A DNA stretch of 64,000 nucleotides from Capnocytophaga sputigena (GCF_900446695.1 NZ_UAVP01000003.1:62001-126000), one strand, 5' to 3'. Shown: positions 7,973-17,393, counted from the first letter of the stretch. A program made the numbers and translations. The notes: a model not told the origin generated them from the sequence alone.

Positions 7973-10092
7973 CAAATATTCAATATATAAAAGCCCAAAC
8001 ACAACTACCTGAAAAAGTTATTGAAAACACACTTTCACTATTAACTGAAGGCTGTACTATTCCCTTCATTGCACGCTATCGAAAAGATAGTACCCAGAAT
8101 TTAGATGAAGTAGCCATTGAGCATATAGCCAAATCCCAAGCTGATTACGACAATATCTGTAAGCGCAAAGAAACGATTCTCTCTTCTATTGAAGAACAAG
8201 GAAAACTTACAGACGATTTGCGCAAACGTATTGAGAACTCTTTTGAGCTCAATGAATTAGAAGACCTATACCTACCTTACAAAAAACGACGTAAAACTAA
8301 AGCTGATGTAGCCAAAGAAAACGGCTTAGAACCTCTTGCAAAACAGATAATGAGTCAGTGTGTAACCGACTTGGAACTATTAGCAGGGCGTTATCTTTCC
8401 GATAAAGTACCTACTGAAGAAGAAGCTTTACAAGGGGCTTCGGATATTATAGCTGAATGGATTAACGAGAATACGTTTATACGTCGCACTCTTCGCCGAA
8501 TATTTCAGCGCAAAGCAATCATCAGTAGTGAAGTAGCCAAAGGTAAAAACGAAGAGGAAGAAGCTCAGAAATACGCTCAGTATTTCGATTGGGAAGAAGC
8601 CCTTAACAAAGCGCCCTCTCACCGTGTATTAGCAATGTTGCGTGCTGAAAAAGAAGGATTTGTAAAACTAAAAGTACAAGTAGATAGTGAAGAAACCTTA
8701 CCTTTTATGGAAGAAAACATCATAAAGAGTAGGGGAGAGGTAGCCGATTTCTTGAAGAAAACGGTAAAAGACAGCTACAAACGCTTATTAGAGCCTTCTA
8801 TTTCCAACGAAACACTACAAGAGGCAAAAGATAAAGCCGATGCGAAAGCTATCAGTGTGTTTGCCGAGAACCTTTCACAGTTGTTATTAGCGTCTCCTTT
8901 GGGTGAAAAGCGCATTTTGGCTATTGACCCAGGATATCGTACAGGTTGTAAGGTAGTGTGTTTAGATGAAAAAGGCGACCTTTTGCATCACGATGTTATC
9001 TACCCTCACGCTCCCCAGAATGATATAACTATGGCTACTAAAAAGCTCAGCACAATGGTTTCTCAATACAACATCCAAGCCATTAGTATAGGCAATGGTA
9101 CTGCTTCTCGCGAAACGGAGTCGTTTGTAAGAAGTATTGCTTTCCCTAAAAAGGTGGAAGTATTTGTGGTGAGTGAAGCAGGAGCATCGGTGTATTCAGC
9201 TTCTAAAATAGCTCGCGATGAGTTCCCCGATTACGATGTAACTGTACGTGGGGCAGTATCCATAGGCAGGCGTCTTGCCGACCCATTAGCTGAATTAGTG
9301 AAGATAGACCCTAAAAGCATAGGAGTAGGTCAATACCAACACGATGTAAACCAGTCGTTATTGAAAGAAGAGCTCGATGCAACCGTAGTGCGTTGCGTGA
9401 ACAAAGTAGGGGTAAACCTCAACACAGCAAGCAAATCACTACTCAGTTATGTATCAGGAATAGGGGAGAAGATGGCTGAAAACATAGTAGCTTACCGCTC
9501 GGCTAATGGTGCTTTTAGTAAGCGAGAAGACTTAAAAAAGGTACCTCGTTTGGGTGATAAAGTATACCAGCAGGCAGTAGCTTTCTTACGTGTACACAAC
9601 AGTGAGAACCCGCTCGACAATTCAGCAGTACACCCCGAAGCCTATCCTATCATCAAACAAATGGCGAAGGACACGGGTATCTCAGTTACACAACTTATAG
9701 GTAACAAGCAAGCTATTGCCACTATTGATATTCAAAAGTACAAAACAGATAAGGTGGGTGAACTTTATTTGAAGGACGTATTAAAGGAATTAGAAAAACC
9801 AGGGCTCGACCCTCGTACTACTGCTAAAGCCTTTGCCTTCGACCCTAATGTAAAAACCTTTGATGATGTACGTATAGGAATGATATTACCTGGTATAGTA
9901 AACAATATTACTGCCTTTGGTTGCTTTGTGGATATAGGTGTTAAAGAAAGTGGATTAGTACACATCTCTCAACTGAAAGATGGTTATGTCTCTGATGTAA
10001 ATGAAGTAGTAAAACTCCACCAACAAGTGCAAGTAAAAGTAACAGAAGTAGATGAGTTGCGCAAACGCATCTCATTAACAATGATAATATAA
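7969..10092 (+). CDS. tex: Tex family RNA-binding transcription accessory protein
   Basis: A 707-residue Tex/YhgF protein. The order is an N-terminal helical Tex region with SIPFIARYRKD-type sequence (CTIPFIARYRKDS near residue 26), a YqgF/RNase H-like domain starting at LAIDPGYRTGCK (about 320), a helix-hairpin-helix pair (about 485-545, SYVSGIGEKMAENIV), and a C-terminal S1 RNA-binding domain (about 635-705). Tex binds nucleic acid and associates with the transcription and translation machinery, and its exact cellular task is not settled. It overlaps pepE by four bases, and a small membrane protein gene follows 12 bases later. Confidence 0.93.
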   Translation: MTNIQYIKAQTQLPEKVIENTLSLLTEGCTIPFIARYRKDSTQNLDEVAIEHIAKSQADYDNICKRKETILSSIEEQGKLTDDLRKRIENSFELNELEDLYLPYKKRRKTKADVAKENGLEPLAKQIMSQCVTDLELLAGRYLSDKVPTEEEALQGASDIIAEWINENTFIRRTLRRIFQRKAIISSEVAKGKNEEEEAQKYAQYFDWEEALNKAPSHRVLAMLRAEKEGFVKLKVQVDSEETLPFMEENIIKSRGEVADFLKKTVKDSYKRLLEPSISNETLQEAKDKADAKAISVFAENLSQLLLASPLGEKRILAIDPGYRTGCKVVCLDEKGDLLHHDVIYPHAPQNDITMATKKLSTMVSQYNIQAISIGNGTASRETESFVRSIAFPKKVEVFVVSEAGASVYSASKIARDEFPDYDVTVRGAVSIGRRLADPLAELVKIDPKSIGVGQYQHDVNQSLLKEELDATVVRCVNKVGVNLNTASKSLLSYVSGIGEKMAENIVAYRSANGAFSKREDLKKVPRLGDKVYQQAVAFLRVHNSENPLDNSAVHPEAYPIIKQMAKDTGISVTQLIGNKQAIATIDIQKYKTDKVGELYLKDVLKELEKPGLDPRTTAKAFAFDPNVKTFDDVRIGMILPGIVNNITAFGCFVDIGVKESGLVHISQLKDGYVSDVNEVVKLHQQVQVKVTEVDELRKRISLTMII

Positions 10093-10104
10093 AAATCGAT
10101 AAAT

Positions 10105-10719
10105 ATGAAAACACTTTTTATCCCTTATACTAAAAAAAGAACAATATTAAAAAGCTTTATAATAGTATCTATTTTACTGCTAATATTCCTGTTCTTTTTT
10201 ATCTATTTAACAATAGATATAAGTGTAATAGATGCAGGAAAAAGAGAGGTAAGCTACATCTTTGTTATAGTAGTACTATTAGTTTCATTGGGTATGTTTA
10301 CCACTTATGCTATACCAATGTTTGCTTCAAAATTGAGCATTTCTTTAAATGATAAAGGCATAACTCTTAATAATGAAGCTCTAAAAGGCTTGGTGAAGTG
10401 GCAAGACATATTAGCTATCCATTTTGTAACTAAAGATGATAATTATAAGCTTCAAGAGTTTCATCAGAAAATAATAATAGATTTAAAAGACCGAAACACA
10501 TCACTGATTACTTATCGTCTAATAGGTAAAGAATACAATAATACACGAATTGTAATACCTATTAGAAACTTTAAAAATGATATAAGCGACGAATTAGATA
10601 GTATTATCGATTATATTTTAGATAATACCGATAGGTTTATAGCAGCAAAATCCGATTACGGTATCGTACTTGCTGATAAAACAAAAGTAGTAATAGAAGA
10701 AGTTGAAGAAGAAGATTAG
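10105..10719 (+). CDS. Two-TM protein with PH-like domain (STM3941-like)
   Basis: A 204-residue protein with two membrane segments (about 14-36 and 47-70). A soluble part follows in which the strand pattern ISLNDKGITLNNEALKGLVKWQDILAI resembles bacterial PH-like domains such as the STM3941 family. The C-terminus is acidic (EEVEEED). The function is unknown. The gene lies 12 bases after tex and is probably in its operon. The family assignment is from recognition of the pattern only. Confidence 0.65.
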   Translation: MKTLFIPYTKKRTILKSFIIVSILLLIFLFFFIYLTIDISVIDAGKREVSYIFVIVVLLVSLGMFTTYAIPMFASKLSISLNDKGITLNNEALKGLVKWQDILAIHFVTKDDNYKLQEFHQKIIIDLKDRNTSLITYRLIGKEYNNTRIVIPIRNFKNDISDELDSIIDYILDNTDRFIAAKSDYGIVLADKTKVVIEEVEEED

Positions 10720-10733
10720 TAATATGAGACAAA

Positions 10734-10828
10734 TGGAAAAATCCAATTTATAATATCCAAAGTAAGATTTTTGAACTTTGATAGGTTCATTAATATTATG
10801 TTTTACTTTGGTAAACTGGACTTTTCCA
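10734..10828. repeat. Long imperfect inverted repeat between convergent genes
   Basis: The outer arms TGGAAAAATCCA (10734-10745) and TGGACTTTTCCA (10817-10828) pair with one mismatch. Inner arms CCAAAGTAA (10757-10765) and TTACTTTGG (10803-10811) pair perfectly, and GAAC/GTTC (10773-10776, 10785-10788) close the centre. The element fills the space between the STM3941-like gene and convergent pepD. It could be a structured bidirectional terminator or a decayed miniature transposon. No T run follows directly. Confidence 0.55.
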
Positions 10829-10848
10829 CTATAAATTTAGTATAACCT

Positions 10849-12303
10849 CTATTTTGTAGGAATATTTTGGAGTATTGCTAACAAGAACTTCCAAAACTTC
10901 TGTACAGAGGCTATATTCACTCTTTCTGCTGGTGAATGTGCTCCTTTGATAGTAGGACCAAAGCTCACCATTTCCATTTTGGGATAATTGGTTCCTAAAA
11001 TACCGCACTCTAAACCTGCATGACAAGCTACTACATTAGGCGTTTCACTAAAAAGTGTTTCGTATTGTGCTTTTACAATCTTTAAGATTTCAGCATCTAC
11101 TTTAGGCTCCCAACCTGGATAACTACCTGTGTATTCTACTTCAAATCCTGCTAATTCAAAGGCTGAGCGAATAGTATCTGCTAAGTCATACTTAGAGCTT
11201 TCAGAAGCTGAACGAGTAAGACAATACACATTAATCTCACCATCCTTGATGATTACTCTTGCTACATTATTACTTGTCTCTACAAGATCAGCTATTGTTT
11301 GGCTCATCTTATACACTCCATTGAAAGCTGCATAAAGAGCTCGCAACACATCTTCTTGTTCTTCTTGTTCCATTACCTTCTCTGGGAGTACAGTAGGCTC
11401 TAACAATACAGTAAGAGTCGGTTCGGTTACTGAATACTCGTGTTGAAGTGTTTGAGTAAGTGTAACGACTTCTTTTTTAAAAGCCTTTTCGTCATTTTTA
11501 TCAATAGTTACCACTGCTATGCTCTCTCTCGGAATAGCATTGCGCAAACCACCTCCATCTACACTTGCAATGCGCAAACCAAACTTCTCTGTAAAAGTAA
11601 ACAAGAGACGGTTCATCAGTTTGTTAGCATTAGCATAACCTTTATGTATATCCATACCACTATGCCCTCCGTGAAGACCTTTTAAAGTAAGTGTATAGGC
11701 TACCGAATTAATTGGTGTATCTACCACATCGTACTCTCTAAATGCCGAAACATCTACACCTCCAGCACAACCTATATCAATTTCGTCATCCTCTTCAGTA
11801 TCTAAGTTAAGCAAATAAGCTCCAGAGAGTAATCCTCCTTTAAGACCTTTAGCTCCAGTCATTCCTGTTTCTTCATCAATAGTAAAAAGGGCTTCAAGAG
11901 CAGGGTGAGGAATATCCTTACTTTGGAGTATTGCCATAATACTTGCCACCCCAATGCCATTATCAGCTCCTAAAGTTGTACCATCAGCACGTACCCAATC
12001 ACCATCCACTAACATTTTAATACCTTCAGTACTGAAATCAAAGACCGTATCATTATTCTTTTGGTGTACCATATCAAGATGTGATTGTAGCACCACTGTT
12101 TTACGGTTCTCCATTCCTGCTGTAGCAGGCTTTTTGATAATCACATTACCCGTTTCGTCTTGGTAGGTATCAAGACCTAAATTTTTACCGAAAGCCACCA
12201 TAAAAGCAATGACTTTTTCTTCTTTTTTTGATGGACGAGGTACTGCATTTAAGTTTGCAAAATTGGTCCATAATTGTTTTGGCTCTAATTCTGTTATTTT
12301 CAT
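10849..12303 (-). CDS. pepD: Aminoacyl-histidine dipeptidase (peptidase D, M20 family)
   Basis: A 484-residue M20C metallopeptidase of normal PepD length. The di-zinc site is complete: His75 and Asp77 in SHLDMVH, bridging Asp114 in GADNGIG, Glu144/Glu145 in DEETG, Asp168 in LNLDTE, and His456 in GAHSPAE. A lid/dimerisation domain interrupts the catalytic domain between about 190 and 390. The enzyme hydrolyses Xaa-His and other dipeptides in the cytoplasm. It follows the patatin gene on the same strand after 82 bases, and I see no consensus promoter in that gap. Confidence 0.92.
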   Translation of the reverse strand: MKITELEPKQLWTNFANLNAVPRPSKKEEKVIAFMVAFGKNLGLDTYQDETGNVIIKKPATAGMENRKTVVLQSHLDMVHQKNNDTVFDFSTEGIKMLVDGDWVRADGTTLGADNGIGVASIMAILQSKDIPHPALEALFTIDEETGMTGAKGLKGGLLSGAYLLNLDTEEDDEIDIGCAGGVDVSAFREYDVVDTPINSVAYTLTLKGLHGGHSGMDIHKGYANANKLMNRLLFTFTEKFGLRIASVDGGGLRNAIPRESIAVVTIDKNDEKAFKKEVVTLTQTLQHEYSVTEPTLTVLLEPTVLPEKVMEQEEQEDVLRALYAAFNGVYKMSQTIADLVETSNNVARVIIKDGEINVYCLTRSASESSKYDLADTIRSAFELAGFEVEYTGSYPGWEPKVDAEILKIVKAQYETLFSETPNVVACHAGLECGILGTNYPKMEMVSFGPTIKGAHSPAERVNIASVQKFWKFLLAILQNIPTK

Positions 12304-12385
12304 TATATTTAGTTTTTTAATTATCAGTTATTATATATTTTTTAGTCGCTAACATCTTTTCACTCTTCATTTTTCTATTTTCACT

Positions 12386-14611
12386 TTAAAACCAATATCC
12401 TATATTAAATAGCCATATTGCTTGTTGTATTTCAGGTGAGTATGTGCATTTTAACTCTATAGGACCTAAAAAACTTTCAATACCATACCCTATACCATAA
12501 CCTGAATAATCAGGATATTTTTCCCATTGAAAACTCTTAAAAAGGTTATTATCAGCTTTGGCTACATTAGCTAATAAAAGCAAGTGATGTTTTTTAAATG
12601 GTTGAAAATCTATTACCCATTCTGTTTTCAGGTAGTTCTTAGCTCCTATACTCAAAAAATCATACCCATAGAAAGGTGAGTAGTTAGAAAATACATTCTT
12701 ATTATATCCTCCTAAAAAGAAGTCTAATGAATAGCTATTAGAGTTTCCTATGGTAACACCTCCTTCAAATCCTATTCGTGTATTCAACCTTGGTAGGATA
12801 GGAATAGCAAATGATAATTCTGCTTTACCTGTGGTAAATTTCTTAAAGTTTTCATCATTAGAAGCAAGTGCATAAAGATTAAATTGTGTATTAAAATACA
12901 CTCCTTTATTTGGAAAAAAACCATTGTCAAAACTATCGTATTTCAAGTAAGAATATAAACTGCCAAAATGGTTCTTTTCAGAATATGAAGCGATAGTACT
13001 TACTGAATATATTTGCTCAGCATCAAATTGTATTTTGCGATGTTCTACACCTAATCCAAACACAAAACCATTACCTAAGAGTGTTTGTAAGTACAACTGA
13101 TTTACCCAATCATAAGCCTCTACATCCATTCGATTGAGTTCAGATTGTTCTATTCTGTAATTAGATAAACGTCTTGTATTCAAATTACGGTCAAACTGCA
13201 AAAATTTAGAACGTAATCCATAACTGATATAAAATCCTTTATCTACAAAATAATCAAACTGATAACGTATATTATCACCTACAATAAGATCAAGGGAAAG
13301 AAAATCACTATCTTGTAAAAAATAATTCTGTGTATAGTTCATCAAGAACCCTGTTTTCAACAAGTTGTCATAATGAATACCAAATTTCAAGAAAGTACGT
13401 TGTGGGTTTTCTTTCAGAAAAAAATCAATATGTTCCCCTTCAAAAGTATGTCTAATTTGGTGATTGATAGAATGAAAGTTATTTGTTGCCATTAGGTTAG
13501 ACAATCCATCATTCAGTTCTTCAAAAGAAATTTTACGATTCAAGTGTTTTAAGTGGAGTTTCCCACGTAAATAACTACGTGTAAAGTGTTCGTTATTATG
13601 GAAGTGAATATCTTTTAGAAAAAAAGAATCAATTTTTTCTATAGGTTCCCTCCGTTGGGTAGTATGTTTTTGGTGAGCAGCTATTTCACGCAAACGAGGC
13701 AAAAAATGTTCTGCAGCAATTTTTCCATTGTTAATAATTGTCTCACCCTTATCAAAAGAAATCACATTAAACCCTTCTATATTAGGCTTGATATACACAT
13801 CAGTTTGTTTTATTTTCTGTGGCATATTATCCACCATTGGAAAAGTAGTTATTTGTGAAAAGATACTCAAAAAAGAGTTAATTTCCTCATGTTTTGCTAA
13901 TGGACTCTGTACATCCACCCCTATAATAATATCCATTCCTTTCTTTTTCACCTCATCTACAGGATAATTATTAGCTATACCACCATCTGTAAGCCATTTC
14001 TCATCTATTTCTACTAAATCAAACAACGAAGGGAACGACCCGCTGGCTTGTATAGCTTGAGGTAGAAAACCATCTTCTAAAATCACCTCTTTTCCTGTCT
14101 CTATATCAGTAGCAATACATAAAAAAGGAATTGGTAACTTAGAAAAATCATAAATTTCATTTACTGGATATAGAAGTTTAACAAATTCATTGTAGATATT
14201 TTGACCTTTAGAAACTGCACGAGGTAACCCTACTTTGAAATTATTGAAAGGCAATGCTACTGCATAGCGATCATATATATAACGTTCGTGTAATGACTTT
14301 GCATGACGTGAAGTTTTGTCTTGTAAAAGTTTATCAAAGTCTAATTGTCGGAAGATAGAATCTAATTCATTAGCCGAATATCCTGCAGCATACATAGCAC
14401 CTACCATTGCGCCCATACTCGTACCTCCAATGTAATCAATACGTACTCCTGCTTCCTCCAATACTTTCAATACTCCTATATGTGCTAATCCTTTTGCTCC
14501 TCCTCCACTGAGTACTAAACCTACTTTTAAATCTTTTTTAGAAATATTTGCCTGACTATAAACTACATAAGGAGTAATTATAAGGAGTATGATAAACAAT
14601 AAAATTCTCAT
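12386..14611 (-). CDS. Patatin-like phospholipase fused to an outer-membrane beta-barrel
   Basis: A 741-residue protein with a signal peptide (1-20), then a patatin domain with the oxyanion glycines GGGAKG (36-41), nucleophile Ser65 in GTSMG and Asp209 in DGG, so the Ser-Asp dyad is intact. A POTRA-like linker (about 330-410) leads to a C-terminal BamA/TamA-type barrel (about 420-741) ending in FNIGYWF with a terminal Phe. The layout resembles patatin type Vd autotransporters such as PlpD and related RssA-like proteins. It probably acts as an outer-membrane-anchored phospholipase or acyl hydrolase. Whether the enzyme domain faces the periplasm or the outside is not visible. Confidence 0.88.
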   Translation of the reverse strand: MRILLFIILLIITPYVVYSQANISKKDLKVGLVLSGGGAKGLAHIGVLKVLEEAGVRIDYIGGTSMGAMVGAMYAAGYSANELDSIFRQLDFDKLLQDKTSRHAKSLHERYIYDRYAVALPFNNFKVGLPRAVSKGQNIYNEFVKLLYPVNEIYDFSKLPIPFLCIATDIETGKEVILEDGFLPQAIQASGSFPSLFDLVEIDEKWLTDGGIANNYPVDEVKKKGMDIIIGVDVQSPLAKHEEINSFLSIFSQITTFPMVDNMPQKIKQTDVYIKPNIEGFNVISFDKGETIINNGKIAAEHFLPRLREIAAHQKHTTQRREPIEKIDSFFLKDIHFHNNEHFTRSYLRGKLHLKHLNRKISFEELNDGLSNLMATNNFHSINHQIRHTFEGEHIDFFLKENPQRTFLKFGIHYDNLLKTGFLMNYTQNYFLQDSDFLSLDLIVGDNIRYQFDYFVDKGFYISYGLRSKFLQFDRNLNTRRLSNYRIEQSELNRMDVEAYDWVNQLYLQTLLGNGFVFGLGVEHRKIQFDAEQIYSVSTIASYSEKNHFGSLYSYLKYDSFDNGFFPNKGVYFNTQFNLYALASNDENFKKFTTGKAELSFAIPILPRLNTRIGFEGGVTIGNSNSYSLDFFLGGYNKNVFSNYSPFYGYDFLSIGAKNYLKTEWVIDFQPFKKHHLLLLANVAKADNNLFKSFQWEKYPDYSGYGIGYGIESFLGPIELKCTYSPEIQQAIWLFNIGYWF

Positions 14612-14638
14612 ACATTATCTTCTTTTATAAACTTGGCA

Positions 14639-14668
14639 CAAAAGTACAAATAATTAGTTAATTAACAA
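14639..14668 (-). promoter_or_regulatory. Promoter of the patatin gene
   Basis: On the minus strand, TTG (14668-14666), 19 bp, TACTTTTG (14646-14639), placed 27 bases before the ATG at 14611. Confidence 0.65.
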
Positions 14669-14751
14669 ATTTTAAATTAGCAAATTAAAAAGAATTTCAT
14701 AAAATATATTTCAAAAACTCTTTCTTTTAAAATTACTGGTTGCAAAATTTC

Positions 14752-14779
14752 GTCATTCGTAATTTGTCATTCGCAATTA
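14752..14779. repeat. Two-copy 14-bp tandem repeat (GTCATTCG core)
   Basis: GTCATTCGTAATTT (14752-14765) is followed by GTCATTCGCAATTA (14766-14779). The repeat overlaps the TTG box of the downstream promoter. Confidence 0.6.
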
Positions 14780-14793
14780 TTTTTATACCTTTG
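14764..14793 (+). promoter_or_regulatory. Promoter of the ferredoxin reductase gene
   Basis: TTG at 14764-14766, 19 bp, TACCTTTG at 14786-14793, 18 bases before the ATG at 14812. Confidence 0.65.
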
Positions 14794-14811
14794 CCCCAAA
14801 AATAGTAATAA

Positions 14812-15870
14812 ATGAAAGAAACAGATATCATTATTATAGGGGCAGGACCTACAGGACTCTTTGCTGTATTTGAGGCTGGACTTCTTCGTCTAAAATGCCA
14901 CTTGATAGATACACTCCCTCAAGTAGGTGGACAGCTTACTGAATTATATCCTAAAAAACCTATTTTTGACATACCAGGATACCCTAGTGTAGGCGCCTTA
15001 GAATTGATAGATAACCTAATGGATCAAATCAAACAATTCCAACCTGAATTTACCCTTGGTGAAACTGCAATAACACTCACTAAAAATAATGATGATACAT
15101 TCATAGTAACTACAGATAAAGGTACTCAAATAAAAGGAAAAGCTGTAGCTATAGCCGGTGGATTAGGCACTTTTGAACCTCGTAAACCTGAATTACCTAA
15201 TATTGAACAATATGAAGGTAAAGGTATAGCTTATTTTGTAAAAAATCCAGAAAACTATATTGGAAAACACGTTGTAATTGCAGGTGGAGGAGACTCCGCT
15301 CTAGACTGGAGTATATATTTAGCTGAAAAAGTAGCTACTGCTTCAGTTACTTTGGTGCACCGCCGCAATGAATTTCGAGGAGCTTTAGATTCAGTTGAAA
15401 AAGTAAAAGCCTTAAAAGAAGCTGGTAAAATCAATCTAAAAACACCCTATGAAGTAGTAGGGTTAGAAGGAAATGGACATTTGGAATCATTAGTATTAGA
15501 ACAAGAAGGGGGTAACAAAGAGATTCTTTTAGCAGATACTTTTATTCCACTCTTTGGACTTACTCCTAAATTAGGACCTATTGCTACTTGGGGAGTAGAA
15601 ATTGAAAAAAATGCTGTGAAAGTAAATAATGCCTTAGACTATCAAACTTGTATAGAAGGTGTATATGCCATAGGTGATGTGAATACCTACCCTGGTAAAC
15701 TGAAACTCATCCTCTGTGGTTTTCACGAAGCTACTCTAATGTGCCAAAGTGTCTACAACCGTATTTATCCCAATAAAAAATACGTATTAAAGTATACTAC
15801 CGTAGTAGGAATTGATGGATTTGATGGTAGTAGAAAAGAAGCCGAAAAAGCTGTAGTAAAAGCAATTTAA
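14812..15870 (+). CDS. Ferredoxin--NADP reductase, thioredoxin reductase-like (type 2)
   Basis: A 352-residue FAD/NAD(P) oxidoreductase. The FAD-binding GAGPTG (10-15) and NADP-binding GGGDSALDW (158-166) are intact. The CxxC redox pair of thioredoxin reductase is absent, as expected for the TrxR-like ferredoxin-NADP reductases of Firmicutes and Bacteroidetes. The C-terminal AIGDVNTYPGKLKLI motif binds FAD. It transfers electrons between NADPH and ferredoxin in the cytoplasm. A [2Fe-2S] ferredoxin gene lies 1.15 kb downstream on the same strand and is the obvious partner. Confidence 0.88.
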   Translation: MKETDIIIIGAGPTGLFAVFEAGLLRLKCHLIDTLPQVGGQLTELYPKKPIFDIPGYPSVGALELIDNLMDQIKQFQPEFTLGETAITLTKNNDDTFIVTTDKGTQIKGKAVAIAGGLGTFEPRKPELPNIEQYEGKGIAYFVKNPENYIGKHVVIAGGGDSALDWSIYLAEKVATASVTLVHRRNEFRGALDSVEKVKALKEAGKINLKTPYEVVGLEGNGHLESLVLEQEGGNKEILLADTFIPLFGLTPKLGPIATWGVEIEKNAVKVNNALDYQTCIEGVYAIGDVNTYPGKLKLILCGFHEATLMCQSVYNRIYPNKKYVLKYTTVVGIDGFDGSRKEAEKAVVKAI

Positions 15871-15910
15871 ACAATAAATATATCTTATAGCAAACTAATA
15901 ACTAAATAAA

Positions 15911-17020
15911 ATGAAGAATATAAATATACTATTAACAGGCACATTTTTAGCTTTTTCTGTCTCTCTATATGCTCAAATAGATACAATTAGTAGTAAAACT
16001 TTACTATTGAAAGGTAAAATAAAAAAAGTAGAAGACTATTCTTTTTTTCTCGACCCCGACCCCAAAGGTACTAAAACTTTTGATGGAAAAACCTACACTG
16101 TTTTTCCTTATGTCGAAGATTGGAAGATTGAAAAAGATGAAACTAAATTATCTAAAACCAATATTGCTTATATTTTTGACAATACAGGTCGTAATCTTGA
16201 AGTAATTACTTACAATACCGAAAACCAACCTTTCGGAGGAATGCGATTCTACTATGATAAAAAAGGAAGAGTAAATAAAAGTCAATCATCTTTTTCCTTA
16301 GGAGATGGAGAGCTTTTAGTAAACCAACAATATTTTTACAACGAGAAAAATCAATTAGTAAAAATAGATGAAACTGATGGCAATACTAATGAATGGCTTA
16401 TTACCACTACATTCAAATATGATGATTTAGGTAATTGTATTGAAAAGAACAAAGTAGCAAGCAATTCAGCTTTAGAAAAAGACATACAACTATATGAAAA
16501 GAAAAATATTGTATTAGAAAAGAAAATACGTCCAGATTACACACGTGAAAAATCTTATAAATACAACCAACTCAACAAAGTTTCAGAAACAGAAGATAAA
16601 ATATTGAACAAAAATGTATATCTAAAAACTGAAAATGAATATAATAAAGAAGGTTTACTTTCTAAGTCTAAATTTCTAAATGCTTCAAATCAAGAAACTA
16701 TCTGTACTTATAAATATAACAAAGAGGGACGTCTTATTCAATCAATTTGTACTGCTACTGATGACCCTAATTTTTATGTAGAGACTAACTATATGTTTAA
16801 TAAATCAGGTGAGACTCAAGTTATGAAAACCCATACAGAAGTTGTCTCTACCAAAGTATATGATGAACATAATCTACTCACTTCATATATTACAACAGAA
16901 CTTAATTACAAATATCGTTATACTTTTGATAAAATGGGAAACTGGACACAAATATTGATGTTTGAAAATGATAAACCTATTTGTGCCCGTGTTCGTAAAA
17001 TAGAATACTTTACTAAATAA
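15911..17020 (+). CDS. Secreted protein with YD/RHS-like repeats
   Basis: A 369-residue protein with a signal peptide (hydrophobic 5-20, likely cut after Ala21). The mature part has about eight copies of a degenerate 20-30-residue beta repeat built on Y-[DN]-x-x-G-[RN], for example FDNTGRNLEV, YDKKGRVNKS, YDDLGNCIEK, YNKEGRLIQS and FDKMGNWTQI. This resembles YD repeats of RHS-type proteins but without a toxin or core domain. It is probably periplasmic or surface-exposed, and its function is unknown. Its TAA is directly followed by the ferredoxin ATG with no gap. Confidence 0.7.
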   Translation: MKNINILLTGTFLAFSVSLYAQIDTISSKTLLLKGKIKKVEDYSFFLDPDPKGTKTFDGKTYTVFPYVEDWKIEKDETKLSKTNIAYIFDNTGRNLEVITYNTENQPFGGMRFYYDKKGRVNKSQSSFSLGDGELLVNQQYFYNEKNQLVKIDETDGNTNEWLITTTFKYDDLGNCIEKNKVASNSALEKDIQLYEKKNIVLEKKIRPDYTREKSYKYNQLNKVSETEDKILNKNVYLKTENEYNKEGLLSKSKFLNASNQETICTYKYNKEGRLIQSICTATDDPNFYVETNYMFNKSGETQVMKTHTEVVSTKVYDEHNLLTSYITTELNYKYRYTFDKMGNWTQILMFENDKPICARVRKIEYFTK

Positions 17021-17356
17021 ATGAACGAAATACATCTAAAAATAACCGATCGTGAGGGGCTTCTATACGAAATAGAAGCCCCTACCGATATGAATATGAA
17101 TTTAATGGAAGTAATGCGTGCCTACGAAATCGCTCAAGATGGCGAAATAGGCATCTGTGGTGGTATGGCAATGTGTGCTTCTTGTCAGTGCTATGTACAA
17201 AATGAAAACGAAGTCACACTACCTGAAATGGGTGAAGAAGAACAAGCAATGCTTTTTGAAGCTTTTCATGTAAAACCTAATAGTAGGTTAGGATGTCAAA
17301 TATCTATTACACCTGAAATCAATGGGTTAGAAGTTGTATTAGCTCCTTTTTCTTAA
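17021..17356 (+). CDS. [2Fe-2S] ferredoxin, adrenodoxin-like
   Basis: A 111-residue plant/adrenodoxin-type ferredoxin. The cluster ligands follow the pattern Cys46-x5-Cys52-x2-Cys55 with the fourth ligand Cys92 in RLGCQI. An extra Cys57 (CQC) is not a usual ligand. It carries single electrons in the cytoplasm, most likely to or from the reductase encoded at 14812-15870. The start codon touches the stop of the preceding secreted-protein gene, so translation is probably coupled. Confidence 0.9.
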   Translation: MNEIHLKITDREGLLYEIEAPTDMNMNLMEVMRAYEIAQDGEIGICGGMAMCASCQCYVQNENEVTLPEMGEEEQAMLFEAFHVKPNSRLGCQISITPEINGLEVVLAPFS

Positions 17357-17367
17357 ATAATAGGCTT

Positions 17368-17393
17368 TTGTATATTATTTTTTTATATCTTTG
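17368..17393 (+). promoter_or_regulatory. Candidate promoter of the lipoprotein-dnaX unit
   Basis: TATCTTTG at 17386-17393 matches the -7 consensus. The nearest TTG (17368-17370) is only 15 bp upstream, shorter than elsewhere in the window, so the -33 part is doubtful. Confidence 0.45.
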
